This document shows, piece after piece, positions 1 through 8,098 of a stretch of DNA of 64,000 nucleotides. The DNA comes from Microbacterium sp. SORGH_AS_0969 (lineage in GTDB: Bacteria > Actinomycetota > Actinomycetes > Actinomycetales > Microbacteriaceae). The DNA is taken from contig NZ_JAUTAG010000001.1 in the NCBI RefSeq assembly GCF_030818255.1, positions 2,046,001 to 2,110,000 on the forward strand. The letters are read 5' to 3'. A model generated the notes under the pieces. The model saw only the letters and a program-made list of their open reading frames with translations, was not told where the DNA came from and searched no databases. The translations under genes and the position numbers were made by a program. Within the stretch, counting starts at the first letter, position 1, and each line of letters begins with the position of its first letter.

Positions 1-1
1 G

Positions 2-157
2 ACGATCTTCGTCTCGTCGCCGCTGACCGTCGTGCTGTACGCCCTGCTCGCGATCATCGTGACGGTGAGCGTGTTGCAGCACGCCCGCCACGCGCGCCGC
101 GAGCGCGTCGAGGCCGCCGCCCGCCGCGACGCCCCGGTGCCGGCCGGGCGTCGCTGA
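2..157 (+). CDS. C-terminal end of a membrane protein (5' part outside window)
   Basis: An open frame enters from the left edge and ends at TGA 155-157. The visible 51 residues hold one hydrophobic segment (about residues 7-25, rich in L, V, A and I) followed by a basic tail rich in Arg. This looks like the last membrane helix and cytoplasmic tail of a multi-pass transporter. The segment resembles the ends of tripartite tricarboxylate transporter permeases, but that is only an impression. It has no shared frame with the next gene and is separated from it by GC-rich DNA and a hairpin. Confidence 0.45.
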   Translation, partial: TIFVSSPLTVVLYALLAIIVTVSVLQHARHARRERVEAAARRDAPVPAGRR

Positions 158-302
158 CCCGCCCGTCCCGGCCCGGCCTGCCGCGTGCGGCCGGGCCGGG
201 CCTTCGGCGTCGCGCCTGCGGCCGCGTCCCGCCCCGCGGCCGCGTCCCGCCCTGCGGTCGCGTCCCGCCCCGCGTCGCGCCCTGCGGCCGCGCCGCGCTC
301 TC

Positions 303-364
303 GTTGAGTGTCCAAGACACGCCGTTATGGCGGCATGCATTACGGCGTGTCCTGGACACTCAAC
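303..364. repeat. Long imperfect inverted repeat, terminator-like
   Basis: Two 23-nt arms (303-325 and 342-364) are reverse complements with a single mismatch (A versus G at the middle of the arm). They enclose a short loop. The arms contain GTGTCC and ACACGCCGT. The element sits between the truncated membrane gene and the glycerate kinase gene. It may terminate transcription from the left or be a dispersed genus-level palindrome. There is no T-run after it. Confidence 0.6.
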
Positions 365-432
365 GGTGGGGCGGGGACGGGCGCGGGCGCAGGGCCCCGG
401 CACCACGGATGCCGACCGGCTAAAGTCGGCGC

Positions 433-1551
433 GTGACCACCGTGCTGCTCGCGCCTGACGGCTTCAAGGGCTCGATCACCGCGGCCGACGCCGCCGCGGC
501 GCTCGCCGCGGGATGGCGCGACGTCCGCCCCGCCGACGCCACGATCGAACGCCCCATGGCGGACGGGGGAGAGGGCACCGCTGACGCCTTCCTCGCGGCG
601 GTTCCCGGTGCGCGCCGCATGCCCGTGCGCGTGATCGGTCCGCACGGCCGCGAGGTCGCGGCATCCTGGGTCCTCCTCCCTCCCACCGCCGCCGCGCCGC
701 ACGGAACGGGGGTGGTCGAGTTGGCATCCACCTCGGGAATCGAGCTGCTGGGCGGCGACCTCCGCCCGCTCGACGCTGACACCCGCGGCTTCGGTGAGGC
801 GATCGCCGCCGCCCTCGATCACGGCGTCTCGCGGCTCGTGCTCGGCATCGGTTCGAGCGCCTCGACCGACGCCGGATTCGGGGTCCTCACCGCCCTCGGC
901 GCACGGATCACGGATGCCACCGGCGCCCCCGTCTCGTCCGGCTTGCGGGGTCTGCGCGGCGCCGTCCGCCTCGATCGCTCGGGCTTGCGGCCACCCCCAC
1001 CGGGCGGAGCGACGGTGCTGACCGACGTCCGCAGCCCGCTCGTCGGCGCGACGGGTGCGGCCGCGGTGTTCGGCCCGCAGAAGGGCCTGGTCGACCTCGC
1101 CGAGGCGGACGCCGCCCTCGGGCGCGCCGCCGAGCTGCTCGACACCGACGCTCTCGCACCCGGGGCCGGAGCCGCCGGGGGAACCGGGGCGGCGCTCCAG
1201 GCATGGGGTGCCGAGCTCGTTCCCGGGGCCGAGGCTGTCGCCGAGCTCATCGGGGTGCGCGACGCCGTCGAGCGTGCCGACATCGTGGTCACCGGCGAGG
1301 GCGCGTTCGACGCGAGCTCCGCGGCCGGGAAGGTCCCCGGCCGTCTCGCGGCCCTCGCCGGAGACCGTCCGGTGCTGCTCGTCGCGGGGCGGATCGCTCC
1401 GGATGCCGACACGTCGATGTTCCGCACCACGGTCGCGCTCGCCGATCTGGCGGGATCCCCCGCCGCCGCGCTCGCCGACCCCGCCCGGTGGCTGCGCACC
1501 GCGGGCCGCGCGCTCGCCGAGCGGCTCGGTGCAGCCCCACGAGCTCGTTGA
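433..1551 (+). CDS. glxK: Glycerate kinase (GlxK/GarK family)
   Basis: Phosphorylates D-glycerate with ATP to a phosphoglycerate in the cytoplasm, feeding glyoxylate or glycerate into glycolysis. The 372-aa product has the usual family length. Family signatures are APDGFKGS at residues 7-14 and MADGGEGT at 42-49. Further on are a GIGSSASTDAGFG segment and VTGEGAFDASSAAGKVP, both typical of the type-1 fold. The start is GTG 433. It stands alone, with a palindrome array just after the stop. Whether it yields 2- or 3-phosphoglycerate cannot be read from sequence. Confidence 0.92.
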   Translation: MTTVLLAPDGFKGSITAADAAAALAAGWRDVRPADATIERPMADGGEGTADAFLAAVPGARRMPVRVIGPHGREVAASWVLLPPTAAAPHGTGVVELASTSGIELLGGDLRPLDADTRGFGEAIAAALDHGVSRLVLGIGSSASTDAGFGVLTALGARITDATGAPVSSGLRGLRGAVRLDRSGLRPPPPGGATVLTDVRSPLVGATGAAAVFGPQKGLVDLAEADAALGRAAELLDTDALAPGAGAAGGTGAALQAWGAELVPGAEAVAELIGVRDAVERADIVVTGEGAFDASSAAGKVPGRLAALAGDRPVLLVAGRIAPDADTSMFRTTVALADLAGSPAAALADPARWLRTAGRALAERLGAAPRAR

Positions 1552-1552
1552 G

Positions 1553-1845
1553 CCCGCGCGAGGTCCCTGAGCCCGCGCGAGGTCCCTGAGCTTGTCGAAG
1601 GGACCGGTGGCTTCGACGAGCTCAGCCACCTCGGCAGCACCGTCACAGCCGCCCGCGCGAGGTCCCTGAGCCCGCGCGAGGTCCCTGAGCCTGTCGAAGG
1701 GACCGGTGGCTTCGACGAGCTCAGCCACCTCGGCCGCACCGTCACAGCCGCCCACGCGAGGTCCCTGAGCCCGCGCGAGGTCCCTGAGCCTGTCGAAGGG
1801 ACCGGTGGCTTCGACGAGCTCAGCCACCTCGGCAGCACCGACGCC
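1553..1845. repeat. Palindrome array, 99-bp period (three units)
   Basis: Three tandem units start with the GGTCCCTGAGC(C/T)TGTCGAAGG segment at 1581, 1680 and 1779, exactly 99 bp apart. Each unit contains a GGTCCC-armed palindrome, then a GGTGGC-armed palindrome (GGTGGCTTCGACGAGCTC...), then an extra half-palindrome GGTCCCTGAGCCCG. Read as its reverse complement, the unit matches the 99-bp units at 8686-9250. Nothing suggests coding, and the whole 1552-1948 gap is otherwise empty. Confidence 0.9.
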
Positions 1846-1948
1846 GGCCGTCGTCGCCCCGGACGCCCGTGGGTCCGCGCCGGCATGACGACCCACCCCA
1901 CCCCGCCGGAAAGCCGCCATCGCCCCGCGGCTCCGGTACCGTCGTCAT

Positions 1949-2455
1949 GTGGCTATCGCAAGCAATAAGGATGACGAGGTCGATCTCCTCATCGACGCGT
2001 GGTCGCGCCTGCTCCCCGACATCGACCTCACACCGCTCGACGTCATGTCGCGTCTGCGTCGCGCGGCCTTCCACCTCTCGAAGCTCCGTGCCCGCGCGTT
2101 CGCGAGCGCCGACATCGCGCTGTGGGAGTTCGACGTCCTCGCGGTCCTCCGCCGCGCCGGCACCGAGCTGAGCGCCACCCGGCTGATCGCCGCGACGATG
2201 ATCGGCAGCGCCGCGATGACCAACCGCCTCGACAAGCTCGCCGAGCGCGGGCTCGTCCACCGCCGCCCGAACCCGTCCGACGGTCGCGCGATCCTCGTCG
2301 CCATCACACCCGAGGGCATCGAGCGCGTCGACGCCGCGATGACCGAGCTCGTCCGCCTCGAGGCCGAGGCCTTGCGGGGCGTCAGCCGTGCGGATCAGGC
2401 TCTGCTCGCCGATGCCCTGCGTGTCCTCGCCGCTGGCGAGACCCACGAGGCGTGA
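1949..2455 (+). CDS. MarR-family transcriptional regulator
   Basis: A 168-aa winged-helix DNA-binding protein of normal MarR length. The central part has the MarR pattern: an ALWEFDVLAVLRRAG helix, a recognition region ending MTNRLDKLAERGLV (about residues 87-100), and a wing with NPSDGRAILVAITPEG. GTG 1949 is the start that gives a normal MarR N-terminus. Its stop overlaps the start of the homocysteine methyltransferase gene (GTGA at 2452-2455), so the two are translationally coupled and the regulator may control that operon. The ligand is unknown. Confidence 0.85.
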   Translation: MAIASNKDDEVDLLIDAWSRLLPDIDLTPLDVMSRLRRAAFHLSKLRARAFASADIALWEFDVLAVLRRAGTELSATRLIAATMIGSAAMTNRLDKLAERGLVHRRPNPSDGRAILVAITPEGIERVDAAMTELVRLEAEALRGVSRADQALLADALRVLAAGETHEA

Positions 2456-3306
2456 TCGACCTCGCCGCGACGCTCGCCGAGCGGGCGGTCGTGCTCGACG
2501 GTGGTCTGGGGACCCTGCTCGAGGCCCGCGGCAATGACGTCTCGTCGTCGCTGTGGTCCGCGCGGATCCTGCGCGACGACCCCGACGAGGTCCGCGCCGC
2601 GCACGCCGCGTTCGTCACCGCGGGGGCTGAGGTCGTCATCACGTCGAGCTACCAGGTGGGTTACGGAGCAGGGATTCCGGATGCCGAGGTCGACGCTCTC
2701 CTTCACCGGTCGGTGACGCTCGCCCGAGAGGCCGGCGACGTCGTGGTCGCGGCATCCGTGGGCCCGATCGGGGCGCTGCGCGCCGACGGGAGCGAGTACA
2801 CGGGGGACTACGGTCTCACCGTCGACGAGCTGCGCCGGCAGCATCGCCGCCGCCTGCGCATCCTCGCAGACACCGGATGCGACCTGTTCGCCGTCGAGAC
2901 CATCCCGTCCGCGCTCGAACTCGAGGCACTCGCGCTCGAGCTCGCCGATCTCGACGTGCCGAGCATCGTGAGTCTCTCGGCCGACAGCACCGCTTTCGCG
3001 GCGCGCGGGGCGTTGGCACGGGCTTTCGACATCGCGGCATCCGTGCCGGGAGTCGTCGCGATCGGTGTCAACTGCTGCGCCCCCGAGCACGTCCTCCCCT
3101 CCCTCGCGATCGCACCCCGGATGCCTTTGGTGGCCTATCCGAACTCGGGCGAGAGGTGGGATGCCGAGACCCGCACCTGGAGCGGTCGTGCGGCTCCGCT
3201 GGCCGAGACCGCTCCATCGTGGGTCGACGCCGGCGCGCGGGTCGTCGGTGGCTGCTGCCGGTCGATGCCCGCCGACATCGCCGCGATCGCCGCGGCCGTG
3301 GGCTGA
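2452..3306 (+). CDS. mmuM: Homocysteine S-methyltransferase
   Basis: A 284-aa cytoplasmic enzyme that transfers a methyl group from S-methylmethionine or S-adenosylmethionine to homocysteine, giving methionine. The N-terminus has VVLDGGLGTLLEARG, the family opening. Zinc and thiolate ligands are visible as GVNCC (Cys near 208) and GGCCR (Cys268-269). GTG 2452 is chosen because it overlaps the MarR stop in the common GTGA arrangement. Upstream codons in this frame run through the MarR gene and are not used. Confidence 0.92.
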   Translation: MIDLAATLAERAVVLDGGLGTLLEARGNDVSSSLWSARILRDDPDEVRAAHAAFVTAGAEVVITSSYQVGYGAGIPDAEVDALLHRSVTLAREAGDVVVAASVGPIGALRADGSEYTGDYGLTVDELRRQHRRRLRILADTGCDLFAVETIPSALELEALALELADLDVPSIVSLSADSTAFAARGALARAFDIAASVPGVVAIGVNCCAPEHVLPSLAIAPRMPLVAYPNSGERWDAETRTWSGRAAPLAETAPSWVDAGARVVGGCCRSMPADIAAIAAAVG

Positions 3307-3327
3307 GCGCGGCCGGGTCGCGGCGCC

Positions 3328-4257
3328 TTACGCGCCGGTTCTCCGCCGACTCCGCGGGGCCGACGAGCCGTCGATGAGCAGGCCGGTCTCTTCGGGTCGC
3401 CAGCCATAGGTCGATCGCATCCGTTCCCGCAGCGCCGAGGCGGCGGACGGGATGGCCACTTCCACCCCGTGTGGCGCGTCGACCGCCGTCGGGTCGAGGT
3501 CCTGCGCGGCGAGGCGCAGCTCGATGAGCAGGCCGCGCACGCGGTCTCTGCCGAAAGCGGCGGTCGCGAGCTTCCAGTCACCGATCGTGACCAACGTGCG
3601 ATGGCTGCTGCCGCTGTGCTCCGTGCGCGCCGCGGGACGCCCGACGAGTCCGATGGCCACGCCGCAGAGCAACATCGACGTCACGGAGACGACGCCGGCG
3701 CCGGTGATCGAGAACAGGCTCTGACTCAGGGGCGACTCGGGCGTCGAATGCACGACGCTCCGGAGGGCGGAGTACACGCTGTACGCGCCCTGCACGGCGC
3801 CGAGGAGACGGGTCGATCGGGGCGGGAGTGCGCGGTTTCGCAGGGCGATCACCGCGCAGGCACCGCAGACCACGGTCAACAGCGCCACCTTGACCTTCAT
3901 CGATGTGGCAGGGGTGAGCACGGTCGAGCAGACGGCCATGACCCCGCCGATCGCGATCGCGGCGCCGAGCATGACGGGCGAGCCGTAGCGTGCGCCCGAC
4001 GGAGGCCAGACCGCGACGCACAGAGTGGCCGGCGCGAGAACCATCGCCGTATCGGCGACGACGAGGGCGCCTGGTGCTCCGCCGTTGAAGCTCACGATGT
4101 ACATGAGACCGGACCCGACCGAGAGAGCCCCGGCGACCGCCGCGTAGCGCAGGTACACGCCCAGGGGTGTCCGGCTGCCGACGCGGGGCAGCACGACGCC
4201 GATGACGCCGGCCGCTAGCCCGACGCACATCACGACCACTCCGATCGACAGCAGCAT
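3328..4257 (-). CDS. Multi-pass membrane protein of unknown function
   Basis: A 309-aa protein with about seven hydrophobic segments in residues 1-215 (starting MLLSIGVVVMCVGLAAG) and a soluble C-terminal part of about 95 residues. The segment VTIGDWKLATAAFGRDRVRG recalls a degraded GGDEF fold, but the signature loop is absent, so no diguanylate cyclase activity is claimed. The gene converges with mmuM and has no obvious partner. The ATG start at 4257 gives a natural first membrane helix. Confidence 0.6.
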   Translation of the reverse strand: MLLSIGVVVMCVGLAAGVIGVVLPRVGSRTPLGVYLRYAAVAGALSVGSGLMYIVSFNGGAPGALVVADTAMVLAPATLCVAVWPPSGARYGSPVMLGAAIAIGGVMAVCSTVLTPATSMKVKVALLTVVCGACAVIALRNRALPPRSTRLLGAVQGAYSVYSALRSVVHSTPESPLSQSLFSITGAGVVSVTSMLLCGVAIGLVGRPAARTEHSGSSHRTLVTIGDWKLATAAFGRDRVRGLLIELRLAAQDLDPTAVDAPHGVEVAIPSAASALRERMRSTYGWRPEETGLLIDGSSAPRSRRRTGA

Positions 4258-4378
4258 TGACGCCTCCGCGTCACATCATGGGTGCTGACGCGGTCACGGA
4301 CCCGCACTTGACGCCAGGCCCGAGTCATGCGCGGTGCGGGAAGGTCCTCTCGTGCGTCAGAGGCGGCGCGCGGCGGAA

Positions 4379-4945
4379 TCAGCCGCCCGTCCCGGGGCCG
4401 AACGCCTGCTCGTACACGGCGCGGAGCTCGGCGGTTGCGGGCCCCGTCAGGCAGTCATCGGTGAATCCTCCCGTAGAGGCCACGAGGTAGGTGCGACCCG
4501 TGACGAACAGGTCGTCTCCCGAGGGCGTCCGCGACTGCGGCAGCTCCACCGTGGCATCCGGAGTCCCCGTGAAGACGTGCGACACCTCGAGGGTGACGAC
4601 GCCGTCGTCGACGCCTGTCACGAGGGCCTCGTACGCCGTGTCGTTCGTCCGCAGTTCCGCGGCGGTCGGAACCTCGCACGTGACGTATCCGCCCGTGGGC
4701 CCGGGTGCCTGGAGCGCGGGTGTCGCCACGAGGCCGGCGATGAGTGCGGCACCCGCCGCGGTCGCCACGGCTCCGAGCGAGGCCCCGGCGAGGAGCAGAC
4801 GCGCTCGCTTTCGGGGTGCCGGGGCGAGGTCGTCGCGCTCGGCGGCTGCGACGACGCGGCGAATGCGGGCGTCGTCGAGCGGCGGGTGCGCGTTCGTGGG
4901 GTCGGCCCGTCGCATCAGCGCTCTGAGGTCGTCGTCATCGGTCAT
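4379..4945 (-). CDS. Membrane-anchored partner of the upstream sigma factor (anti-sigma-like)
   Basis: A 188-aa protein: an acidic cytoplasmic N-terminus (MTDDDDLRALMRR), a basic stretch, one membrane helix near residues 55-75 (LLLAGASLGAVATAAGAALIAG), and an extracytoplasmic domain with one Cys near each end that may pair. The start at 4945 has a strong GGAGGAG site and overlaps the sigma-factor stop as ATGA. The layout and coupling suggest a regulator of that sigma factor. No zinc-type anti-sigma motif (HxxxCxxC) is present, so the role is inferred from position. Confidence 0.65.
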   Translation of the reverse strand: MTDDDDLRALMRRADPTNAHPPLDDARIRRVVAAAERDDLAPAPRKRARLLLAGASLGAVATAAGAALIAGLVATPALQAPGPTGGYVTCEVPTAAELRTNDTAYEALVTGVDDGVVTLEVSHVFTGTPDATVELPQSRTPSGDDLFVTGRTYLVASTGGFTDDCLTGPATAELRAVYEQAFGPGTGG

Positions 4946-5487
4946 CGTGCCCCTCCTCCCGAGGTCGTGCGCGAGACGGGCGGGCACGCCGCGTCCATTT
5001 CTTGACGGAGTTTCTTCTTCGCCCGGTGCAGGCGGATGGTCACGGCGTTCACGGTGCCCCCGATCACCATCGCGATCTCCTGCGGTCCGAGCTCTTCCCA
5101 GGCCCACAGGCGGAGCACCTCGGCGTCGGTTCTCGACAGGCGGGCCAGAGCGGTGCGCAGGCAGTCCTCGCGCGGATCGCCCTCATCCTCGGCATCCATC
5201 GCCTCCACGGGCGGGTCCACGGTGGTGATGCGATCGACGACGCGTTGCTGTCGCCGGGTGGAACGCTCCGCGTTGCGCAGGCAGTTGCGTGCCGTGACGT
5301 ACAGCCAGGGCAGCGGATCTTCGGGCACCTCGTCGAAGCGCCGCCACACCACCAGCATGGTTTCCGAGAACGCGTCCTCGGCGGTCTGCGGGTCGGACCG
5401 CCGGCGGAGGAACCGAGAGACGGCGTCGCCATGTGCGCGGACGAACGCCTCGTACGTCCGCGTCTTCTCGGGGGAGTGGTGTCGCAC
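4942..5487 (-). CDS. ECF-type RNA polymerase sigma factor
   Basis: A 181-aa extracytoplasmic-function sigma factor. Region 2 is seen in TYEAFVRAHGDAVSRFLRRR and AEDAFSETMLVVWRR, followed by PLPWLYVTARNCLRN. Region 4 is seen in LSRTDAEVLRLWAWEELGPQEIAMVIG and VNAVTIRLHRAKKKLR. GTG 5487 is the best start, since further upstream the frame runs into unrelated sequence. The gene diverges from a secreted-protein gene and is coupled to a membrane partner. No anti-sigma of a known class is next to it, so the inducing signal is unknown. Confidence 0.88.
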   Translation of the reverse strand: MRHHSPEKTRTYEAFVRAHGDAVSRFLRRRSDPQTAEDAFSETMLVVWRRFDEVPEDPLPWLYVTARNCLRNAERSTRRQQRVVDRITTVDPPVEAMDAEDEGDPREDCLRTALARLSRTDAEVLRLWAWEELGPQEIAMVIGGTVNAVTIRLHRAKKKLRQEMDAACPPVSRTTSGGGAR

Positions 5488-5635
5488 ACATTGATCATGT
5501 CCGACAGCGCGGCAGCCTTTCACCGCTTTCGCGCGCAGAAAAAAAGTTCGTTCCCGATGAAAGAACCCCGTCGGTGTCGGCCATGAACAGATCAGACGCC
5601 GCGAACGACGGCGCTCCCTCCCGAAAGGAACTCCC

Positions 5636-6088
5636 ATGCGCACGCGAACCCTCACCCTCCTGGCCGCCTCCGTCGTCGTGCTCGGCATCGCCACGGGAAC
5701 GGCGACCGCCTTCGCGGCGGCGTCCGACGACGCGATCTCCGACAACACCAGCGTCGACGTCATCGCGCCCGACACCGACGGCGCCGACACCGAGATCGGC
5801 ATGCCGGCCCCGCTCATCATGACCCCCGCCGAACTCGCCGGGGCGAAGATCTCGCTCGCCGCTGGAGAGGTGCTCATCATCTCGACCGACGACGACACCG
5901 CCGGATGGCCGGGCACCGGCGGGACGGACAATGACGCCGTCGCGCACTTCGATGCCGCGTCGACCGATGCGGACGAGGTGTCGTTCAACGCGGGCTTCAC
6001 AGCGGGCGAGACCGGAACGACGTCCGCCTGGATCCAGGATGCCGCCGGCGTCAAGACGACGTTCGAGATCACGGTCGAGGCTCGGTGA
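5636..6088 (+). CDS. Secreted acidic protein of unknown function
   Basis: A 150-aa protein with a clear signal peptide (MRTRTLTLLAASVVVLGIATG..., cleavage likely after the AFA-A region near residue 28). The mature part is very acidic, with DTDGADTE and STDDDTAGWPG segments. GAGAAAGGAA-like purines (CGAAAGGAACTCCC) precede the ATG. Divergence from the sigma factor gene across a 148-bp gap makes it a candidate target of that sigma factor. The family was not recognised. Confidence 0.65.
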   Translation: MRTRTLTLLAASVVVLGIATGTATAFAAASDDAISDNTSVDVIAPDTDGADTEIGMPAPLIMTPAELAGAKISLAAGEVLIISTDDDTAGWPGTGGTDNDAVAHFDAASTDADEVSFNAGFTAGETGTTSAWIQDAAGVKTTFEITVEAR

Positions 6089-6417
6089 GCCTCGACTCCT
6101 CTCCTCGGGCCTCCTGGCTGCCGTCGCGTGCCGCGGTGAGCACGGCAGCCGGGAGGCGCGAGATCTACGTGTACGCGCGTTCCGCTACGCGCAAAGGGCC
6201 GGGGCGTCTGTCTCCCGGCGTCCTGCTGGCGGTCTCCACGGTGTTCCTCGCGCTGACGGTCGTCACCACGATCTCCGCAGCCCTTGTCCGTGACGGTCTT
6301 CTCGCCGCGCTGGCTCTCGCCGTGGGGCTCGCGATCGCCGCGACAGCGGCGTCGCGCGCGGCGTCATCTTCGTGCCGAGAGGATCAGTCGAAGTCGGCCG
6401 CGACAGCGTTCCGGTGA
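6085..6417 (+). CDS. Small membrane protein, uncertain
   Basis: A 110-aa frame starting with GTG 6085 that overlaps the previous stop (GTGAG). It encodes a basic N-terminus of about 40 residues and two hydrophobic helices (LLAVSTVFLALTVVTTISAAL and LLAALALAVGLAIAATAAS). Its last 34 bp overlap the 3' end of the Lrp gene on the other strand. Coupling to the secreted protein and membrane helices support it, but it could be spurious in such GC-rich DNA. Confidence 0.4.
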   Translation: MSLDSSPRASWLPSRAAVSTAAGRREIYVYARSATRKGPGRLSPGVLLAVSTVFLALTVVTTISAALVRDGLLAALALAVGLAIAATAASRAASSSCREDQSKSAATAFR

Positions 6418-6857
6418 TACTCGAAGATGATGCTCGTGCGTGTGGATGCCACGCTGTGCCGCGCCGAGAGGTGATCGACGACGAAGCGGCGCACGGCGGA
6501 CGAGTCGTCGACGGCGATGTGCACGAGGAAGTCGTCGGCCCCGCCGAGGAAGTAGAGCTGGATGACATCCGGATGCCGGCGCACGTCGTGCGCGAACGCG
6601 CGGATGCTCTCCTGTCGCTGCCCCGGGCGGAGGGTCACCCCGACGATCGCCTGCAGCCCGCGGCCGAGGCGGCTCTGGTCGACGGCCGCGTGGAAGCCGG
6701 TGATGAGACCTCGATCGACGAGGGAGCGCAGCCGTGCGTGCGCGGTCGATGCGGCGACGCCGAGGTCCTCGGCGATCGCGGCGTTGGTCATTCGCGCGTC
6801 GGCGGAGAGGAGTTCGATGATCCGCGCGTCGTGAGGGTGAAGCTCGTCGTCGGGCAT
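6384..6857 (-). CDS. Lrp/AsnC-family regulator, probably of alanine dehydrogenase
   Basis: A 157-aa feast/famine regulator. The N-terminal helix-turn-helix reads DARIIELLSADARMTNAAIAEDLGVAASTAHARLRSL (split by family-typical turns). The C-terminal RAM domain includes VIQLYFLGGADDFLVHIAV. ATG 6857 is preceded by GAAGGAT. It is divergent from alanine dehydrogenase across 155 bp, the arrangement known for AldR/ald in actinobacteria, where the regulator binds between the genes and responds to alanine. That regulation is inferred here from gene order. Confidence 0.88.
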   Translation of the reverse strand: MPDDELHPHDARIIELLSADARMTNAAIAEDLGVAASTAHARLRSLVDRGLITGFHAAVDQSRLGRGLQAIVGVTLRPGQRQESIRAFAHDVRRHPDVIQLYFLGGADDFLVHIAVDDSSAVRRFVVDHLSARHSVASTRTSIIFEYHRNAVAADFD

Positions 6858-7012
6858 CGCAGATCCTTCGGTCGACGGTGGCACTTGGCATGGTTGCGTT
6901 CGACAGTACGCCGGTTTGCCGGCATCCATTCGAAGGATCATCGGTTTAACGTCGCCGAAACACTCGTTTCTGCGATTCTCTCGGCAACGCTCAGTCGATC
7001 GAGGAGAAACCC
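6858..7012. promoter_or_regulatory. Divergent lrp/ald control region
   Basis: This 155-bp gap holds both promoters. It contains the palindromic CCGGTTTGCCGG at about 6910-6921 and several A/T-rich blocks (GGTTTAACG, AACACTCGTTTCTG). GAGGAGAAACCC is the ribosome site of the dehydrogenase gene. Lrp-type operators are usually degenerate, so no single site is assigned. Confidence 0.5.
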
Positions 7013-8098
7013 ATGCGCGTGTCCGTGCCGACCGAGATCAAGAACAACGAGAACCGCGTCGCGATGACGCCCGCGGGCGTGGATTCTCTCGTCCACCGCG
7101 GCCATGAGGTGCTCGTCCAGACCGGTGCGGGGGAGGGCAGCGGGTTCAGCGACGACCAGTACCGTGCGGCGGGCGCTGAGATCGTCGCGACCGCCGACGA
7201 GACGTGGGCGCGCGCCGAGCTCCTCGTCAAGGTCAAGGAGCCGATCGCCCCCGAGTACGGGTTCCTCCGCCCCGACCTCACGCTCTTCACCTACCTGCAC
7301 CTGGCCGCCGATCGCCCGCTCACCGATGCCCTCATCGCCGCGGGGACCACCGCCGTCGCGTACGAGACCGTGCAGACCGCCGACCGGGCCCTGCCGTTGC
7401 TCGCCCCCATGAGCGAGGTCGCCGGCCGCCTGTCGATCATCGAGGGAGCACACCACCTGCTGCGCGCTTCGGGCGGGCGGGGGCTCCTGCCCGGCGGTGT
7501 TCCCGGAACGCCTCGCGCGAAGGTCGTCGTCATCGGCGGCGGCGTCGCGGGGGAGCATGCGGCCGCCAACGCCCTGGGGCTCGGGGCGCGCGTGACGGTC
7601 GTCGACATCTCGCTGCCCAAGCTCCGCCAGCTCGAGGAGCGCTTCGGCGGAGCGATCGAGACCCGCGCGTCGACCCGCCTCGAGATCGCCGAGCAACTCG
7701 CCGATGCCGACCTCGTGATCGGATCGGTGCTGATCCCGGGCGCGGCCGCCCCCAAGCTCGTCACGGACGACATGGTCGCCGCGATGAAGCCCGGCTCCGT
7801 GCTGGTCGACATCGCGATCGACCAGGGCGGGTGCTTCGAGGGGTCGCGCCCGACGACGCACGACGCGCCGACCTTCCGCGTGCACGACTCGCTGTATTAC
7901 TGCGTCGCGAACATGCCCGGCGCGGTGCCGCACACCTCGACGCGCGCGCTCTCGAACGCGACCCTGCCCTACATCACGCGGATCGCCGACGCGGGCTGGG
8001 ACGCCGCGGCATCCGCTGATCCCGCCCTCGCGAAGGGCCTGAACGTCCGCGCCGGCGAGGTCACGAACGAGGGCGTCCGCGCCGCCTTCTCCCTCTGA
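7013..8098 (+). CDS. ald: Alanine dehydrogenase
   Basis: NAD-dependent interconversion of L-alanine with pyruvate and ammonia. The 361-aa chain is close to family length. It opens with MRVSVPTEIKNNENRVAMTP, carries LLVKVKEPIAPEY with the substrate-binding Lys, and has the NAD-binding VVVIGGGVAGEHAA Rossmann turn near residue 170. DRALPLLAPMSEVAGRLS is a further family block. GAGGAGAAACCC precedes ATG 7013. It is controlled most likely by the divergent Lrp protein. A palindrome array begins 20 bp after its stop. Confidence 0.95.
   Translation: MRVSVPTEIKNNENRVAMTPAGVDSLVHRGHEVLVQTGAGEGSGFSDDQYRAAGAEIVATADETWARAELLVKVKEPIAPEYGFLRPDLTLFTYLHLAADRPLTDALIAAGTTAVAYETVQTADRALPLLAPMSEVAGRLSIIEGAHHLLRASGGRGLLPGGVPGTPRAKVVVIGGGVAGEHAAANALGLGARVTVVDISLPKLRQLEERFGGAIETRASTRLEIAEQLADADLVIGSVLIPGAAAPKLVTDDMVAAMKPGSVLVDIAIDQGGCFEGSRPTTHDAPTFRVHDSLYYCVANMPGAVPHTSTRALSNATLPYITRIADAGWDAAASADPALAKGLNVRAGEVTNEGVRAAFSL

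Noticed and set aside
340..1920. A 526-residue minus-strand frame opposite glycerate kinase
   Set aside because: It is a complement-strand artefact with low-complexity content and repeat-derived sequence.
3321..3337. A CGGCGC/GCGCCG hairpin as terminator between mmuM and the membrane gene
   Set aside because: Only six base pairs. It overlaps the stop of the minus-strand gene and lies in GC-rich DNA where such stems are frequent.
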